64,000 bases of DNA from Delphinus delphis (lineage: Eukaryota > Chordata > Mammalia > Artiodactyla > Delphinidae): positions 16,240,994-16,304,993 of the forward strand of contig NC_082693.1 in the NCBI RefSeq assembly GCF_949987515.2. The letters run 5' to 3'. The translations under genes and the position numbers were made by a program. This document shows positions 46,058-57,890 of this stretch, piece by piece (position 1 is the stretch's first letter; every line of letters starts with the position of its first letter). A model generated the notes under the pieces. The model was not told where the DNA came from and ran no database searches. It saw only the letters and a program-made list of their open reading frames with translations.

Positions 46058-46271
46058 GGCTTCCCTGGTGGCGCAGTGGTTGAGAGTCCGCCTGCCGATG
46101 CAGGGGACACGGGTTCGTGCCCCGGTCCGGGCAGATCCCACATGCTGCGGAGCAGCTAGGCCCGTGAGCCATGGCCACTGAGCCTGCACGTCCGGAGCCT
46201 GTGCTTTGCAATGGGAGAGGCCACAGCAGTGAGAGGCCTGCGTACCGCAAAAAAAAAAAAAAAAAAAAAAA
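46058..46271 (+). mobile_element. CHR SINE with A-tail
   Basis: GGCTTCCCTGGTGGCGCAGT to GCCTGCGTACCGC, followed by about 23 A. The B box GGGTTCGTGCCCC is intact. No clear TSD; it sits in the 3' tail of the MIR. Confidence 0.93.
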
Positions 46272-47046
46272 GCTATCCATTATTGTTGTTCTTGTTATTG
46301 CAATTATTTGATAACCAGAAACTTTATGTTTCAACAATATATTTAATACTTTGCTGCTTGTCTTTCCATATTCAATGATGATGATATGGATTGTGACCAG
46401 TCATTGTTTTAGGCTCAAACTCACTTCCATTATCTTGGCAATGGCCCATAAAACTCTGTACCAACAGCAATGGGAAACAAGTGAGAGAGAGTGGATAAAT
46501 TAGTATGAACTGATCATAATTACTGGAAAACCAGCTCCGAGAGCACAATGAGACAAACGTGTACTGTTTTTTAATACAAAGGGCTTTTTTTTTTTTCCTT
46601 AGAAAAAGTTAATTGAATAGCCTGCGGATTTCTCTCTGGCCCCAAGTCTCTGGGTAGTGTACCTCTTTTAATGTACTAGATGTTTTCTCTTCTCTAATTT
46701 AGAGGGTACTTGTTAAAGCATTCTACATTTCATCATTAAGCACTTTTCTCTCAGCAAAAGATTTCGTGTTAGAAAACACTTTGGGGCAGTTAAGAAAGAA
46801 GACTGCCCGAGTGCATCCCCTTGACAGGGGCTTTATTAATTTTTTTTAAGTTATTTAGAGCTGTAGTCATTTAATTACTTGACATTTGTAAAAAAAAATG
46901 GCTGATTAGCCTTCTAGCAATTCCAGATACTTTAATGACTGAAAGCAAAGCAAGCAGAAACCCAGCAGAACATCTGGCCACGTGAAAATTACTTATTTTA
47001 TATAGGCTTTTTCAACCAGCTTTCACAAAGATCATTCCAGCACTGG
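46272..47046. other. No gene seen
   Basis: Non-coding, AT-rich. Confidence 0.4.
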
Positions 47047-47062
47047 AAAGAGAGTCTGTATA

Positions 47063-47312
47063 AGAAAACCAACCAGTGGTTCCCAGGGGGAAGGGGGAAG
47101 GGGCAACATAGGGGTAGGGGATTAAGAGGTACAAGCTACTATGTATAAAATAGGTAAGCAACAAGGATACATTGTACAGCACAGGGAAATATAGTCATTA
47201 TTTTGTAATAACTTTAAATGGAGTATCATCTATAAAAATATTGATTTGCTATGCTGTATACCTGAAACTAATAGCATATTTTAAACCAACTAAACTTCAG
47301 TTTTAAAAAAAA
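47063..47312 (+). mobile_element. 5'-truncated L1 3' UTR with TSD
   Basis: Forward L1 3' end: GTGGTTCCCAGGGGGAAGGG, GGGGATTAAGAGGTACAAGC, GTACAGCACAGGGAAATATAG and TGCTGTATACCTGAAACTAAT, then an A run. Flanks AAAGAGAGTCTGTATA (47047-47062) and AAAGAAAGTCTGTATA (47313-47328) are a 16-bp TSD with one mismatch. Confidence 0.92.
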
Positions 47313-47328
47313 AAAGAAAGTCTGTATA

Positions 47329-48065
47329 GAAAGGCTATGAAAAAACCAGAATCAAGGACAACTGAACTGGAGAAATTTCTTCATGATGTAAAGAGAGTTG
47401 GAAAAGTCTGTCCTTTAATATACTGAATGCATGTATTTAGTTAAAATGTGATCTTTAGTACTTTGTTTATTTCCAGTTTTAAAATACTTGACATGATAGA
47501 ATTTTCTTTGCTGTGTATTTTCAGTCATCTCCAACTGGCAGGCTTCTTGGAGACTGAGGAACACATGTGGCTCAGATATGTTATATTTCCAGATGGGAGT
47601 GTGGGAGGATTACAGAGAACATAATGGGTCCTGATTCCTGGGGCACACTTGCCAGTGAATGGCAAATGCAAAGCAGATTTTTAAAAAGTTGTTACCCTTT
47701 TCCATTATTTACCTAATTAATAGGTCTCCCTCCTCCCCCAGGTGAATAATCATTTCTTTTAGTAACGGGTACAAAAGACTGATAGAAAAAAACTACTTTC
47801 TGACATCTGGTTAACATATTTTTCTCTCTGTAAGAAATATGTTTGTTATGCGATATGTGTGTGAATGGGCCTCAAAATCTCATGTGAATGAAAATTATTC
47901 AGGAAGCTTGTTGAAATTTTACAGTTATAGATCCTATTGTAAGAAACTGACCCAGTAGTTTTGGTCTAGAGTCTGCTGATAATTCTGGTGGAGGACCTCA
48001 GTAGACTACTTTTTCAGAAAAACTGGTTTATAAGCTAGAGAGGGAAACTGAATAATGTCAAATAA
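47329..48065. other. No gene seen
   Basis: Non-coding, no repeat recognised. Confidence 0.4.
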
Positions 48066-48077
48066 AAAAGAGAGGTG

Positions 48078-48279
48078 GGCTTCCCTGGTGGCACGGTGGT
48101 TGGGAGTCCGCCTGCCGATGCAGGGGACACGAGTTTGTGCCCTGGTCCGGGAAGATCCCACATGCCGCAGAGCGGCTGGGCCTGTGAGCCATGGCCGCTG
48201 AGCCTGCGCGTCCGGATCCTGTGCTGCGCAGCGGGAGAGGCCGCAACGGTGAGAGGCCCATGTACCGCGAGAAAAAAAA
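48078..48279 (+). mobile_element. CHR SINE with short A-tail
   Basis: GGCTTCCCTGGTGGCACGGTGG to CCCATGTACCGCGAG, then eight A. Direct repeat AGAGGTG (48071-48077 and 48279-48285), extended leftwards by A-rich sequence, is a probable TSD. Confidence 0.92.
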
Positions 48280-48289
48280 GAGGTGATCT

Positions 48290-49719
48290 TCTGACTGTTT
48301 TGTGGCAACAGTGCTAGGTCCTAAGGACATAAAGATTAATAAAATGCCTTCACGGAAGGGGTGAAGTTTGAGTTGTGCTCACTTTTGGTAGCCATAGTGG
48401 GAAAATAGAGCTCCAGCCAATTTCCCTGAGAGTTATTTAATAAAAGTAGAGTAACTCCACGGCATCTCTTGTAGGATTATTAAGCAGTGCTTTTCAGCAA
48501 TATTCTTACCTCTTCTTGATTGAGGTTGTGATTCATTTTAAAACTGTAGGCATTTTATGTGGATAATACCACCCCTGTTGAACTTGAATACAATGACTGT
48601 AGGCTAATGAATTTACTTGATTTTGTTTTCTGTATTTTGAACTAATTCCTCATTATGCAAATAAATGCAAAATAAAATAATCTTTTGAGCCAGGGACACT
48701 TGGCTCTCTTTTTAAAAAAGAGTTAAAACAGTAAATGAAATCAATTTCAATAAAATGAACATCAGGGAAACATATGACTGTCACATCTGCTCTCCTTCTG
48801 GGGAAGCTTCTCTCAGGACTGTGGAGCCACCGCAGGAACCCTTGGTGTAGAAACACAACCTGAAAATTCAAAGCAGGGCTCCACGCCTTCATCAGAGCTA
48901 AGCAAGCATGCAGCGTCCAGGAATGATTTTCCCGTTGGCTGAGGACCAACATCTTGATGTTTTAAACTTACTTTAAAAATTAAAGACAGGAAGAAAAAGA
49001 ATGAACGAGCAAGTTTTCGAAGACTGGTGAACAACTTTCCAGAAAAGTTTACAGTTTTATTCCTGTCTTTTGGGAAAAGAGTCTGAGAAGGAACGTTCTT
49101 CTCCATTTTCTCTGCCATTTACTCTAAATATTCCATACTTATACTTTTTATTGGAGAAAAAAATCCCTTGATTTTTAGTCTCTTCATTTCAAGAAATATG
49201 AGTTTCCAATTTAATCTCATTTCTCCTAAACCAATTAAGATATAAGTCAACTCAACTCAAAAATAGCCCTCGGTAGATGCACTTATTCCCTAGTATGACT
49301 CAGGTAACGTATCATTTTACATACAGTATAGTATACATGTCTACTCATTGGTCAATCAGTAATAATTTATTGGATATTTGGTATAACCTCAATTCTGTGA
49401 CTGACACAGAGGATATAAGCGTTTGCCTTAAAAACAAATGATGCAGATGATAAGAGACCGCACTTGCTGAAAAGGGAAAGCCAAGGAAGCTCTGGGGATA
49501 TCTGAGAATATGCAGGAGAGCAACAGAAAGCTTGAACCACACCTTGAAGGGTGAATTGGAATTATATGTGTAGAAAGAAATTTGTGGGCCAGGCAGGGGA
49601 TGGAAGAAGATATTCCAGGTGGATGAAAAAAGTATGAGAATGAGTCTGTTATTTTAATAAGTTGAGTCCAAAAAATTAGAGAGGAAAAGTAAAGTTGGAG
49701 AGAATAAAGTATGGACTGA
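48290..49719. other. No gene seen
   Basis: Overlapping minus-strand frames at 48653-48952 and 48813-49118 have ordinary composition but no domain, and no repeat identity is evident. Possible exon content cannot be excluded, but nothing supports it. Confidence 0.35.
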
Positions 49720-49732
49720 CTGAAGATAACTT

Positions 49733-49923
49733 GCGGTATGCGGGCCTCTCACTGTTGTGGCCTCTCCCATTGTGGAGCACAGGCTCCGGACGCGCAGGCT
49801 CAGCAGCCATGGCTCACGGGCCCAGCCTCTCCGCGGCATGTGGGATCTTCGCGGACCGGGGCACGAACCCACGTCCCCTGCATCGTCAGGCGGACTCTCA
49901 ACTGCTGCGCCACCAGAGAAGCC
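49733..49923 (-). mobile_element. CHR SINE with perfect TSD but no A-tail
   Basis: The body GCGGTATGCGGGCC to CCACCAGAGAAGCC is consensus-like. A perfect 13-bp direct repeat CTGAAGATAACTT lies directly against each end, at 49720-49732 and 49924-49936. No T-run separates the left repeat from the GCGG 3' end, so at most two tail residues are present, and those are shared with the TSD. Confidence 0.95.
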
Positions 49924-49936
49924 CTGAAGATAACTT

Positions 49937-51303
49937 TGAATACTATGTAGTGAGTGTGGAATTTATTCTTTAATTATAAAACATTTCTAAAGATTTTTGA
50001 ATAGTGTGGTGATATGAGAATACTGATGTTTCAGGAACGTCAGTCTAGAGACCATGTAGGGTTGCATTTGACCATAGCTATTGGAGTTAATTGCTTCTCA
50101 CTTCTGTTTCCATAGCTCTATAAATATATATCTTTTGGTATACTATAAAACAGTTACTTTATCCTATGCAGTAAATATTTATTAAGTGCTTACTATATTC
50201 CAGGCATTCTTCTAGGTACTGTAATTTCAGTGGTGAAAAAGATAAAGTCCCTGCCCTCATTAAGCTCATGTTCTAATGGAAGTGACAGACTAGCATAAAG
50301 TAAAATCACTATACAGGATAGAACATAGACTCTTATAGTACTAAGTGTTTTAAAGAAAATAGGAAATTAGGAATTAGAGAGTGACGGAGCTGGAAGGAGA
50401 CATTTAGATGGAAGTAGTCATGAAAGGGCTTTCTGAGGATGGGGTATCAAGTATAGTATATCTGAATGGGGAGTAGGGGAAGCTATGAGAAGAATTGGAG
50501 GTTGGTATTCTAGGCTTTTGATTTTATTCCATGTGTGAAAGGAAGCAGTTATATGGCTTTGTTTTTTTTCTGTATTTCTGAATTTATATCTATATTTATT
50601 TATTTGGCAGAATGACATAAACCAATTTATACTTTAAGAAGATCACTGTGCCAGTTTTTTTTTTTGAGAATAAGTGCGTGTTGGGGACCCAGGGTTGGGG
50701 CAGGGAGAAGAAGAATGGAAGCAGGGAGCACAGTTTGGATGTTCTTATAAAGGACCATTGAAAGATGGTGGGCAGTGGTCAAAATAAGGAATGTTTTAGA
50801 AGATGGGGCCAATAAGACTCACTGATGGTATAATTGGAAAGACCTGTGATTTTATCATCCAGAGGGGGAGCGTGGAAGGGGACACTTTTAATGATTATGC
50901 CAGGACTGGTACAAACTGGGACTGTCTCAGGCAAAGTAGCACATCTGGTATGAGGGGGAAAAAGGAGAGGAACCAAGAATGACATGTAGGTGAGCAGTAA
51001 CAGGGCCACATTTAGGATGTGCAGGGCCCCGGACAAATATTTTTGTGAGGTTCCTGTCCATAGAAACAATTTTTTAAAAAAATATATTATAAAATTCATG
51101 GGTCCATAAGAGGTATAAAGATTTATCGATGAAGATTTAGACTGAGTGGAGAAGAGGCAGTTACTTCTTTGTTCATTGTCCAGTAAGTGTGTGTGTAGAT
51201 GCTTCTATCGTGTTAAAGTACCATCTCTTCCTGTTCGCATCCAGGAGCTGTCTCCTTGTGTTCTTTATTATCCAATGTGCCGTCTCTGGCTAATTTTCTA
51301 TCT
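49937..51303. other. No gene; possible old interspersed repeat
   Basis: From 50165 the sequence AAATATTTATTAAGTGCTTAC followed by CCCTGCCCTCATTAAGCTCA resembles a common mammalian ancient repeat that I cannot name with certainty. The rest shows nothing. Confidence 0.35.
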
Positions 51304-51308
51304 CCTAT

Positions 51309-51754
51309 TGTATTGATTTCCTAGGGTTGCCATGACAAATTACTACAAACTGGGTGGCTTAATACAGAAGACTCATTCTCTCACAGTTCTGGGGGCTAGA
51401 AGTCTGAAATCAAGGTGTTGGCAGGGCCATGCTCCCTCCAAGGGCTCTAGGGAAGACTCTTTTCTTGCCTCCTCTTAGCTTCTGGTGGCTCCTGGAAATC
51501 TTTGATGTTCCTGAGCTTGTAGCTGCATCACTTCAGTCTCTGCCTCTGTGTTCACGTGGCCTCTTTTCCTGTGGGTATTTCAGGGTGTCCTTTCCTGTTC
51601 TTAAAAGGACACCAATCATTGGATATAGGACCCACCCTAATGTAGTGTGGCCTTACCTTGTCTTAACTAATTACAAGTCGAAAGTCTCTGTTTCCAAATA
51701 AGTTTGCTTTCTGAGTGGACATGAGTTTTGAGGTACACTGTTCAGCCTACTACA
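51309..51754 (+). mobile_element. LTR-like element with TG...CA ends (ERVL/MaLR-type)
   Basis: A 446-bp unit begins TGTATTGATTTCCTAGGG and ends TTCAGCCTACTACA. It is flanked by CCTAT (51304-51308) and CCTAC (51755-51759), a 5-bp TSD with one change, which fits class III/MaLR LTRs. Internal blocks (TGGCTTAATACAGAAGACTC, CACAGTTCTGGGGGCTAGAAG, GGCAGGGCCATGCTCCCTCC) are those of a widespread mammalian repeat. The 90-codon frame inside is incidental. Confidence 0.7.
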
Positions 51755-51759
51755 CCTAC

Positions 51760-52202
51760 CATGAGAAAAAGATTATCATAATTGTTGTTACTCAGACTGC
51801 CATGGCTCTTAAGATTCTACTTGTATTGAAACAAAATGTATCTTCTTGTCCTCACCTACAGTTCCGTCCTATCATTAGTTTTATGCTGGTTACATCATTG
51901 CTTATGTTCCTGCATCATCCCCTGCAGTCCTTGTGCATACTGGGTTCCAGCAACTCTATTAAAGTTATTACTGTGCTTTGTTGATCATAACCACAAATGC
52001 AAGTCATACCCAGAAGATGCAGGAACATGTCAACAATCATTCATTTCCTAGTCAGGTAAAATTTACTTTTCAGAATTTTATAATGTAAATATAAAATACC
52101 GTATCTTACACCTATATCTTTTCTTGAACTTTCTAGGCTGTAATGATTGCATTCCTAGAATGTGATGTCTTCTCTCTCTTTCTCTTCCTCTAAAGGTTTT
52201 AT
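51760..52202. other. No feature seen
   Basis: Non-coding. Two overlapping frames lie in this stretch with no domain. Confidence 0.4.
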
Positions 52203-52401
52203 TTTTTTCCAGCTTTATTGGTATATGATTGACAAATACAAATTGTATATATTTAAGTTTGTTAACATGATGTTTTGATATACATCGAACTCATAGTAAC
52301 AGAGAATAGCATGGTGGTTACCAGGGCCTGGGAGGTGGAGGAAATAGGGAGATGTTGGTCAAAGGGTTACAAACTTCCAGTTATAAGATGAATAGGTTCT
52401 G
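52203..52401. mobile_element. Old L1 3' end pieces in opposing orientations
   Basis: Left part CCAGCTTTATTGGTATATGATT and GATGTTTTGATATACAT reads as a minus-strand L1M 3' UTR. The right part GAATAGCATGGTGGTTACCA and GATGAATAGGTTCTGGAGACC reads as a plus-strand L1M 3' region. It forms the landing site of the twin-primed L1. Confidence 0.6.
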
Positions 52402-52414
52402 GAGACCTAATAAT

Positions 52415-53387
52415 TTGTTTTTTTTAACAGCTTTATTGGAGTATAATTGCTTTACAATGGTGTGTTAGTTTCTGCTTTATAACAAAGTGAATCAGCTATA
52501 CATATACATATATCCCCATATCTCCTCCTCCTTGAGTCTCCCTCCCACCCTCCCTACCCCACCCCTCTAGATGGTCACCAAACACCGAGCTGATCTCCCT
52601 GTGCTATGTGGCTCCTTCCCACTAACTATCTGTTTTACATCTATTCTCATTTACCATTGCAATGAAAAGAATAAAATGTCTAGGAATAAACCTACCTAAG
52701 GAGACAACAGACCTGTATGCAGAAAACTATAAGACACTAATGAAAGAAATTAAAGATGATACAAACAAATGGAGAGATATACCATGTTCTTGGATTGGAA
52801 GAATCAAAATTGTGAAAATGACTATACTACCCAAAGCAATCTACAGATTCAATGCAATCCCTATGACACTACCAATGGCATTTTTCACAGAACTAGAACA
52901 AAAAATTTCACAATTTGTATGGAAATACAGAAGATCCCGAATAGCCAAAGCAATCTTGAGAAAGAAAAACAGAGCTGGAGGAATCAGGCTCCTGGACTTC
53001 TGACTATACTACAAAGCTACAGTAATTAGGACAGTATGGTACTGGCACAAAAACAGAAATATAGATCAATGGAACAGGATAGAAAGCCCTGAGATAAACC
53101 CACACACATATGGTCACCTTATTTTTGATAAAGGAGGCAAGAATATACAATGGAGAAAAGACAGCCTCTTCAGTAAGTGGTGCTGGGAAAACTGGACAGC
53201 TACATGTAAAAGAATGAAATTAGAACACTCCCTAACACCATACACAAAAATAAACTAAAAATGGATTAGAGACCTAAATGTAAGTCCAGACACTGTCAGA
53301 CTCTTAGAGGAAAACATAGGCAGAACACTCTATGACATAAATCACAGCAAGATCCTTTTTGACCCACCTCCTAGAGAAATGGACATA
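52415..53387. mobile_element. Twin-primed (5'-inverted) L1 insertion
   Basis: A single TSD, GAGACCTAATAAT (52402-52414 and 53388-53400), encloses two L1 segments in opposite orientation. Left: poly-T and the minus-strand 3' UTR, 52415 to about 52640, matching the reverse complement of about 19475-19685. Right: plus-strand ORF2 sequence, about 52647-53387, matching about 17796-18533. The intervening 0.94 kb of L1 is missing. This is the known outcome of twin priming during target-primed reverse transcription. The plus-strand ORF2 piece keeps a 113-codon open frame (52662-53003). Confidence 0.95.
52662..53003 (+). pseudogene. L1 ORF2 fragment in the inverted arm
   Basis: Encodes [71 protein letters not shown] and [14 protein letters not shown]. 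These are ORF2 residues downstream of the RT catalytic core. It has no initiator context or upstream domains, so it is a retained fragment. Confidence 0.9.
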
Positions 53388-53400
53388 GAGACCTAATAAT

Positions 53401-53799
53401 ATTTAATCAGCTTTATTATTTGTCTCTATTTGAAGTAGGAACAAGTGTTGGATCCTTGGCAAGATCCATTGCTGCCTTTGTTGTATCCAGAGGGGGAAGA
53501 AACTTCTCAATGACACCTACTTTATTCTTTGTGGACAGGTAGGTGAGTCAATAATTACAAGGTGTGTGATAATTACAAGGTTACAGGCTAAACATCATGA
53601 GAAGTTTATTGATGTCACTCTATTATTTCATATTTATCCATCGGAAATTCCATCCCCATTTGTTCATAATGGTGAGGAACTATGAATGATTACTGTAACT
53701 CTGCCAGCTTTTCTAGAAGAATCCCTCATTGGCCAAGTTCTGGTAACTTGAATTTCTCTTGTGAAGGACAGCCATTTGCATTATTTGGCAGCAGTTAAA
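53401..53799. other. No feature seen
   Basis: Non-coding flank. Confidence 0.4.
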
Positions 53800-54022
53800 A
53801 AGTCTTTTTTTAAAAAATTTTTTTGGAGTATAGTTGATTTACAATGTTGTGTTAGTTTCTGCTGTATAGCAAAGTGAATCAGTTATACATATACACATAC
53901 CCACTCTTTTTAAGATTTTTTTCCCATATAGGTCACTACAGAGTATTAAATAGAGTTCCGTGTGCTTTACAGTAGGTCCTTATTAGTTATCTATTTTATA
54001 TATAGTAGTGTGTGTATGTAAA
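53800..54022 (-). mobile_element. 5'-truncated L1 3' end
   Basis: Poly-T, a GGAGTATAGTTGATTTACAA block, GTTTCTGCTGTATAGCAAAG, GTGCTTTACAGTAGGTCCTT and TTTTATATATAGTAGTGTGT match the reverse complement of L1 3' UTRs seen elsewhere in this window. Confidence 0.9.
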
Positions 54023-55741
54023 ACACAGGTAAAGAGGGTCTCCTAATTACCCTGAAAATTTCTTTTCGAAATGTTGTGAACATGAAGTAAAAGGAAGCCT
54101 GAGAATATCTTTTAAAAATCAGTTTTCAGTTATTGAACACAAAGCGGTTACAGAGATAATGAGAGTGCATTCACTTAGGAACTGTGATTAATTAAGAGTG
54201 AGTTAAGAGTAGCCTCTGAAGATGGAAATAGTAAACTGAGCCAGAGAAGTTATCAGCCAAAAGTTTTGTGGGCCAAAGAGGGAAAACAAGAGATAAGTAA
54301 TTAAATGTAACCTATAACCATGTTTGTAATGAATATATAGGTCAAAGCTCACTAGAGCAAATATTATGATCGTTTCTGCCCAGAGGGAAAAAAAAATTCT
54401 AAGTCCTAGCTTAGGATCCATTTTTTCAGTACTGTTACAATGCCAAACAAAATTACAGTGCATCCAATTAATTTTCACCATTCCATAGGGTTTATTATCA
54501 TAGGGTTTCTAGTAAAATAAAAACATGGAATTGTAATAGGTACTATTATTATTTTGTCATTTAATGATATGAGTGAAATTAGCCTAAAACTAAACAAAGA
54601 GCATGAAATTCAGAAATACTATTTGATATTATTTCTAATTGACCTTGCTGTCATAGACATAAAAAGAAGGACAATGTTCATGGTGATGATAAGAACGTTA
54701 TGTGTTAGAATACAGATATTCTTCTATGGAATCGATATTGTATTTCACTCCTTATGAGGACAGAGAAGAGATCTTCCTCTCTTTCCTCCACTTCCTCCTC
54801 CTCTTCCACTGATGATGATGATGATTAAAATGAAGGAGGTGTGAGATTTTTCTTGAAATACAAATGCATCAATTAAATATTAAAGTTGATAACATTTTGA
54901 TAAAACTAGAGAATGTTTTTGTAATACATACATGAAGATGTGCTTGAGTAGATCCAATTTTTAATTTCCAGATGGGTATACTAAAATTTCTCTTATAAGG
55001 CACAGGTATGAAATTTCAAATATGAAATGGTTAAAAACATTGATGATTAGAATTGAAGTATATTTTGTTTTCTAGAATTCTCATGAGTAGTTTAGAAATG
55101 CTATCACAGCACATTAAATATTATCATACTGATTATTTGTCTCACAGTTAATTATGCCTAATGCAAAGTGAGAGTTTACTGCAACTGATTATAATTGGAT
55201 GTATTTGGCTGTAGCTAGAATTTGTAATGGTGCAAGGTTTATATTTTAGCTTGGTGTAGGAAAGGGAAAAGCTTTAGTAATGAATTTATAGCAATAATTA
55301 GGTCATGGATTTATTGCTAATAGCATTGCAGTTAAGCAATTCTATGTATATATCTTTCAAGACTGAGTGCATACACACATATTTATCTGTAAAACATATT
55401 ACCAAAGGCATATTAAAATGTTCAATAAAATTGGTTTTCTTTTGCTTTATGATTTTTGTATCATTGTTTTTAAGGGTCTTTGAGATCACTTTGAGAGGTG
55501 TGACTGGAAGTCTTTGTATATATTCAGAATTTCAAACCAAATTAATATTGTTAGTAGACTAATATCAAACTTAGTTACATATTTTTCATTAGTCTGGGCA
55601 TCTATGTAAGTGAAAGTCTAAGTAAGCCTATTAGATGAAAATAGTTAAAGAATAGTGCATCTTAAATTTCTTTGCACAGCACAAAAGATGCTTTCCATAA
55701 GGATGTCAGCATACCACTTGTCCTTCAGCTTTTCTGTAGTC
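54023..55741. other. No gene seen
   Basis: AT-rich non-coding DNA. Frames up to 92 codons show no domain. Confidence 0.4.
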
Positions 55742-55827
55742 AATAATAGTAAGTTTTTGAGAAGCAAGAAGAACTACAGTCCTGCAGCCTGTGGAGCAAA
55801 AACAACATTCACAGAAAGATAGACAAG

Positions 55828-56746
55828 ATGAAAAGGCAGAGGGCTATGTACCAGATGAAAGAACAAGAGAAAACCCCAGGAAGACAACTAAATGAAGTGG
55901 AGATAGGCAACCTTCCAGAAAAAGAATTCAGAATAATGATAGTGAAGATGATCCAGGACCTTGGAATGGAGGCAAAGATCAAGAATGGAGGCAAAGGTCA
56001 AGAAGATGTAAGAAATGTTTAACAAAGACCTAGAAGAATTAAAGAACAAACAAACAGAGATGAACAATACAATAACTGAAATGAAAAATACACTAGAAGG
56101 AATCCATAGTAGAAAAACTGAGGCAGAAGAATGGATAAGTGACCTGGAAGACAGAATGGTGGAATTCACTGCCACAGAACAGAATAAAGAAAAAAGAATG
56201 AAAAGAAATGAAGACAGCCTAAGAGACCTCTGGGACAACATTAAATGCAAAAACATTCACATTAGAGGGGTCCCAGAAGGAGAAGAGAGAGAGAAAGGAC
56301 CCGAGAAAATATTTGAAGACATTATAGTCAAAAACTTCCCTAACATAGGAAAGGAAAGAGCCACCCAAGTCCAGGAAGCACAGAGAGTCCCAGGCAGGAT
56401 AAACCCAAGGAGAAACATGCTGAGACACATAGTAATCAAATTGACAAAACTTAAAGACAAAGAAAAATTATTGAAAGCAACAAGGGAAAAATGGCAAATA
56501 ACATATAAGGGAACTCCCATAAGGTTAACAGCTGATTTCTCAGCAGAAACTCTACAAGCCAGAAGGGAGTGGCACGATATATTTAAAGTGATGAAAGGGA
56601 AGAGCCTACAGCCAAGATTACTCTACCCGGTAAGGATCTCATTCAGATTCGATGGAGAAATTAAAACATTTACAGACAAGCAAAAGCTAAGAGAATTTGG
56701 CACCACCAAACCAGCTCTACAACAGATGCAAAAGGAACTTCTCTAA
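55828..56746 (+). pseudogene. L1 ORF1 pseudogene (frameshifted near the N-terminus)
   Basis: The natural start MKRQRAMYQMKEQEKTPG lies at 55828. The frame goes out of register at a 19-bp tandem duplication (55965-55983 and 55984-56002) and stops at 56022. The rest reads from 56015 to 56746 as one 243-residue frame: a coiled-coil region rich in Glu/Lys (NKDLEELKNKQTEMNNTI), an RRM-like stretch (NIHIRGVPEGEEREK) and the C-terminal domain (RLTADFSAETLQARREW). L1 ORF1p is an RNA-binding trimer that packages L1 RNA. Only the early duplication separates the two frames. Confidence 0.93.
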
Positions 56747-56804
56747 GTGGGAAACATAAGAGAAGAAAAGGGCCTACAAAAACAAACCCATAATAATTAA
56801 GAAA

Positions 56805-57890
56805 ATGGTAATAGGAACATACATATTGATAATTACCTTAAACGTGAATGGCTTAAATGCTCCAACCAAAAGACACAGGCTCGCTGAATGGACACAAAAA
56901 CAAGACCCATCTATATGCTGTCTACAAAAGACCCACTTCAGACCTAGGGACACATACAGACTGAAAGTGATGGGATGGAAAAAGATATTCCATGCAAATG
57001 GAAATCAAAAGAAAGCTGGAGTAGCAATACTCACATCAGATAAAATTGACTTTAAAATAAAGAATGTTACAAGAGACAAGGAAGGACACTATGTAATGAT
57101 CAAGGGATCAGTCCAAGAAGAAGATATAACAATTATATATGCACACAACATAGCACCTCAATACATAAGGCAACTGCTAACAGCTATAAAAGAGGAAATC
57201 AACAGTAAAACAGTAATAGTGGGAGACTTTAACACCTCACTTACACCAATGGACAGAGCATCCAGACAGAAAATTAATAAGGAAATACAAGCTTTAAGTG
57301 AGACAACAGACCAGATAGATTTAATTGATATTTATAGGACATTCCAGCCAAAAGCAGCAGATTACACTTTCTTCTCAAGTGCACATGGAACATTCTCCAA
57401 GGACAGATCACATCTTGGGTGACAAATCAAGCCTCAGTAAATTAAAGAAAATTGAAATCATATCCAGCATCTTTTCTGATCACAAGACTATGAGATTAGA
57501 AATCAATTACAGGGAAAAAACCCGTAAAAAACACAAACACATGGAGGCTAAACAGTGCATTACTAAATAACCAAGAGATCACTGAAGAAATCAAAGAGGA
57601 GATCAGAAAATACCTAGAGACAAATTACAATGAAAACACGATGATCCAAAACCTATGGGATGCAGCAAAAGCAGTTCTAAGAGAGAAGTTTATAGCAATA
57701 CAAGCCTACCTCAAGAAACAAGAAAAATCTCAAATAATCTAACTTTACACCTAAAGGAACTAGAGAAGGAAGAACAAACAAAACCCAGAGTTAGTAGAAG
57801 GAAAGAAATCATAAAGATCAGAGCAGAAATAAATGAAATAGAAACAAATAAAACAATAGCAAAGATCAGTAAAACTAAAAGCTTGTTCTT
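56805..57890 (+). pseudogene. L1 ORF2 endonuclease pseudogene, truncated
   Basis: A 205-residue frame covers most of the APE-type endonuclease: TLNVNGLN, RLAEWTQKQDPSICCLQ, KKAGVAILTSDKIDFK, RDKEGHYVMIKGSVQ, VIVGDFNTSL and DLIDIYRTFQPKAADYTFFS. At residue 42 (codon 56928-56930) the conserved catalytic Glu of the QETH motif is Lys. The GDFN motif is intact. The frame breaks at 57422 just before the conserved DHILG block, which follows in another frame with SDHKTMRLEI. The RT domain is absent because the element ends at 57896. ORF1 stops 58 bp upstream. Confidence 0.93.

Noticed and set aside
48653..49118. Possible small minus-strand gene (99 and 101 codons overlapping)
   Set aside because: The two frames overlap out of phase, with no domain, no signal peptide and no conserved motif.
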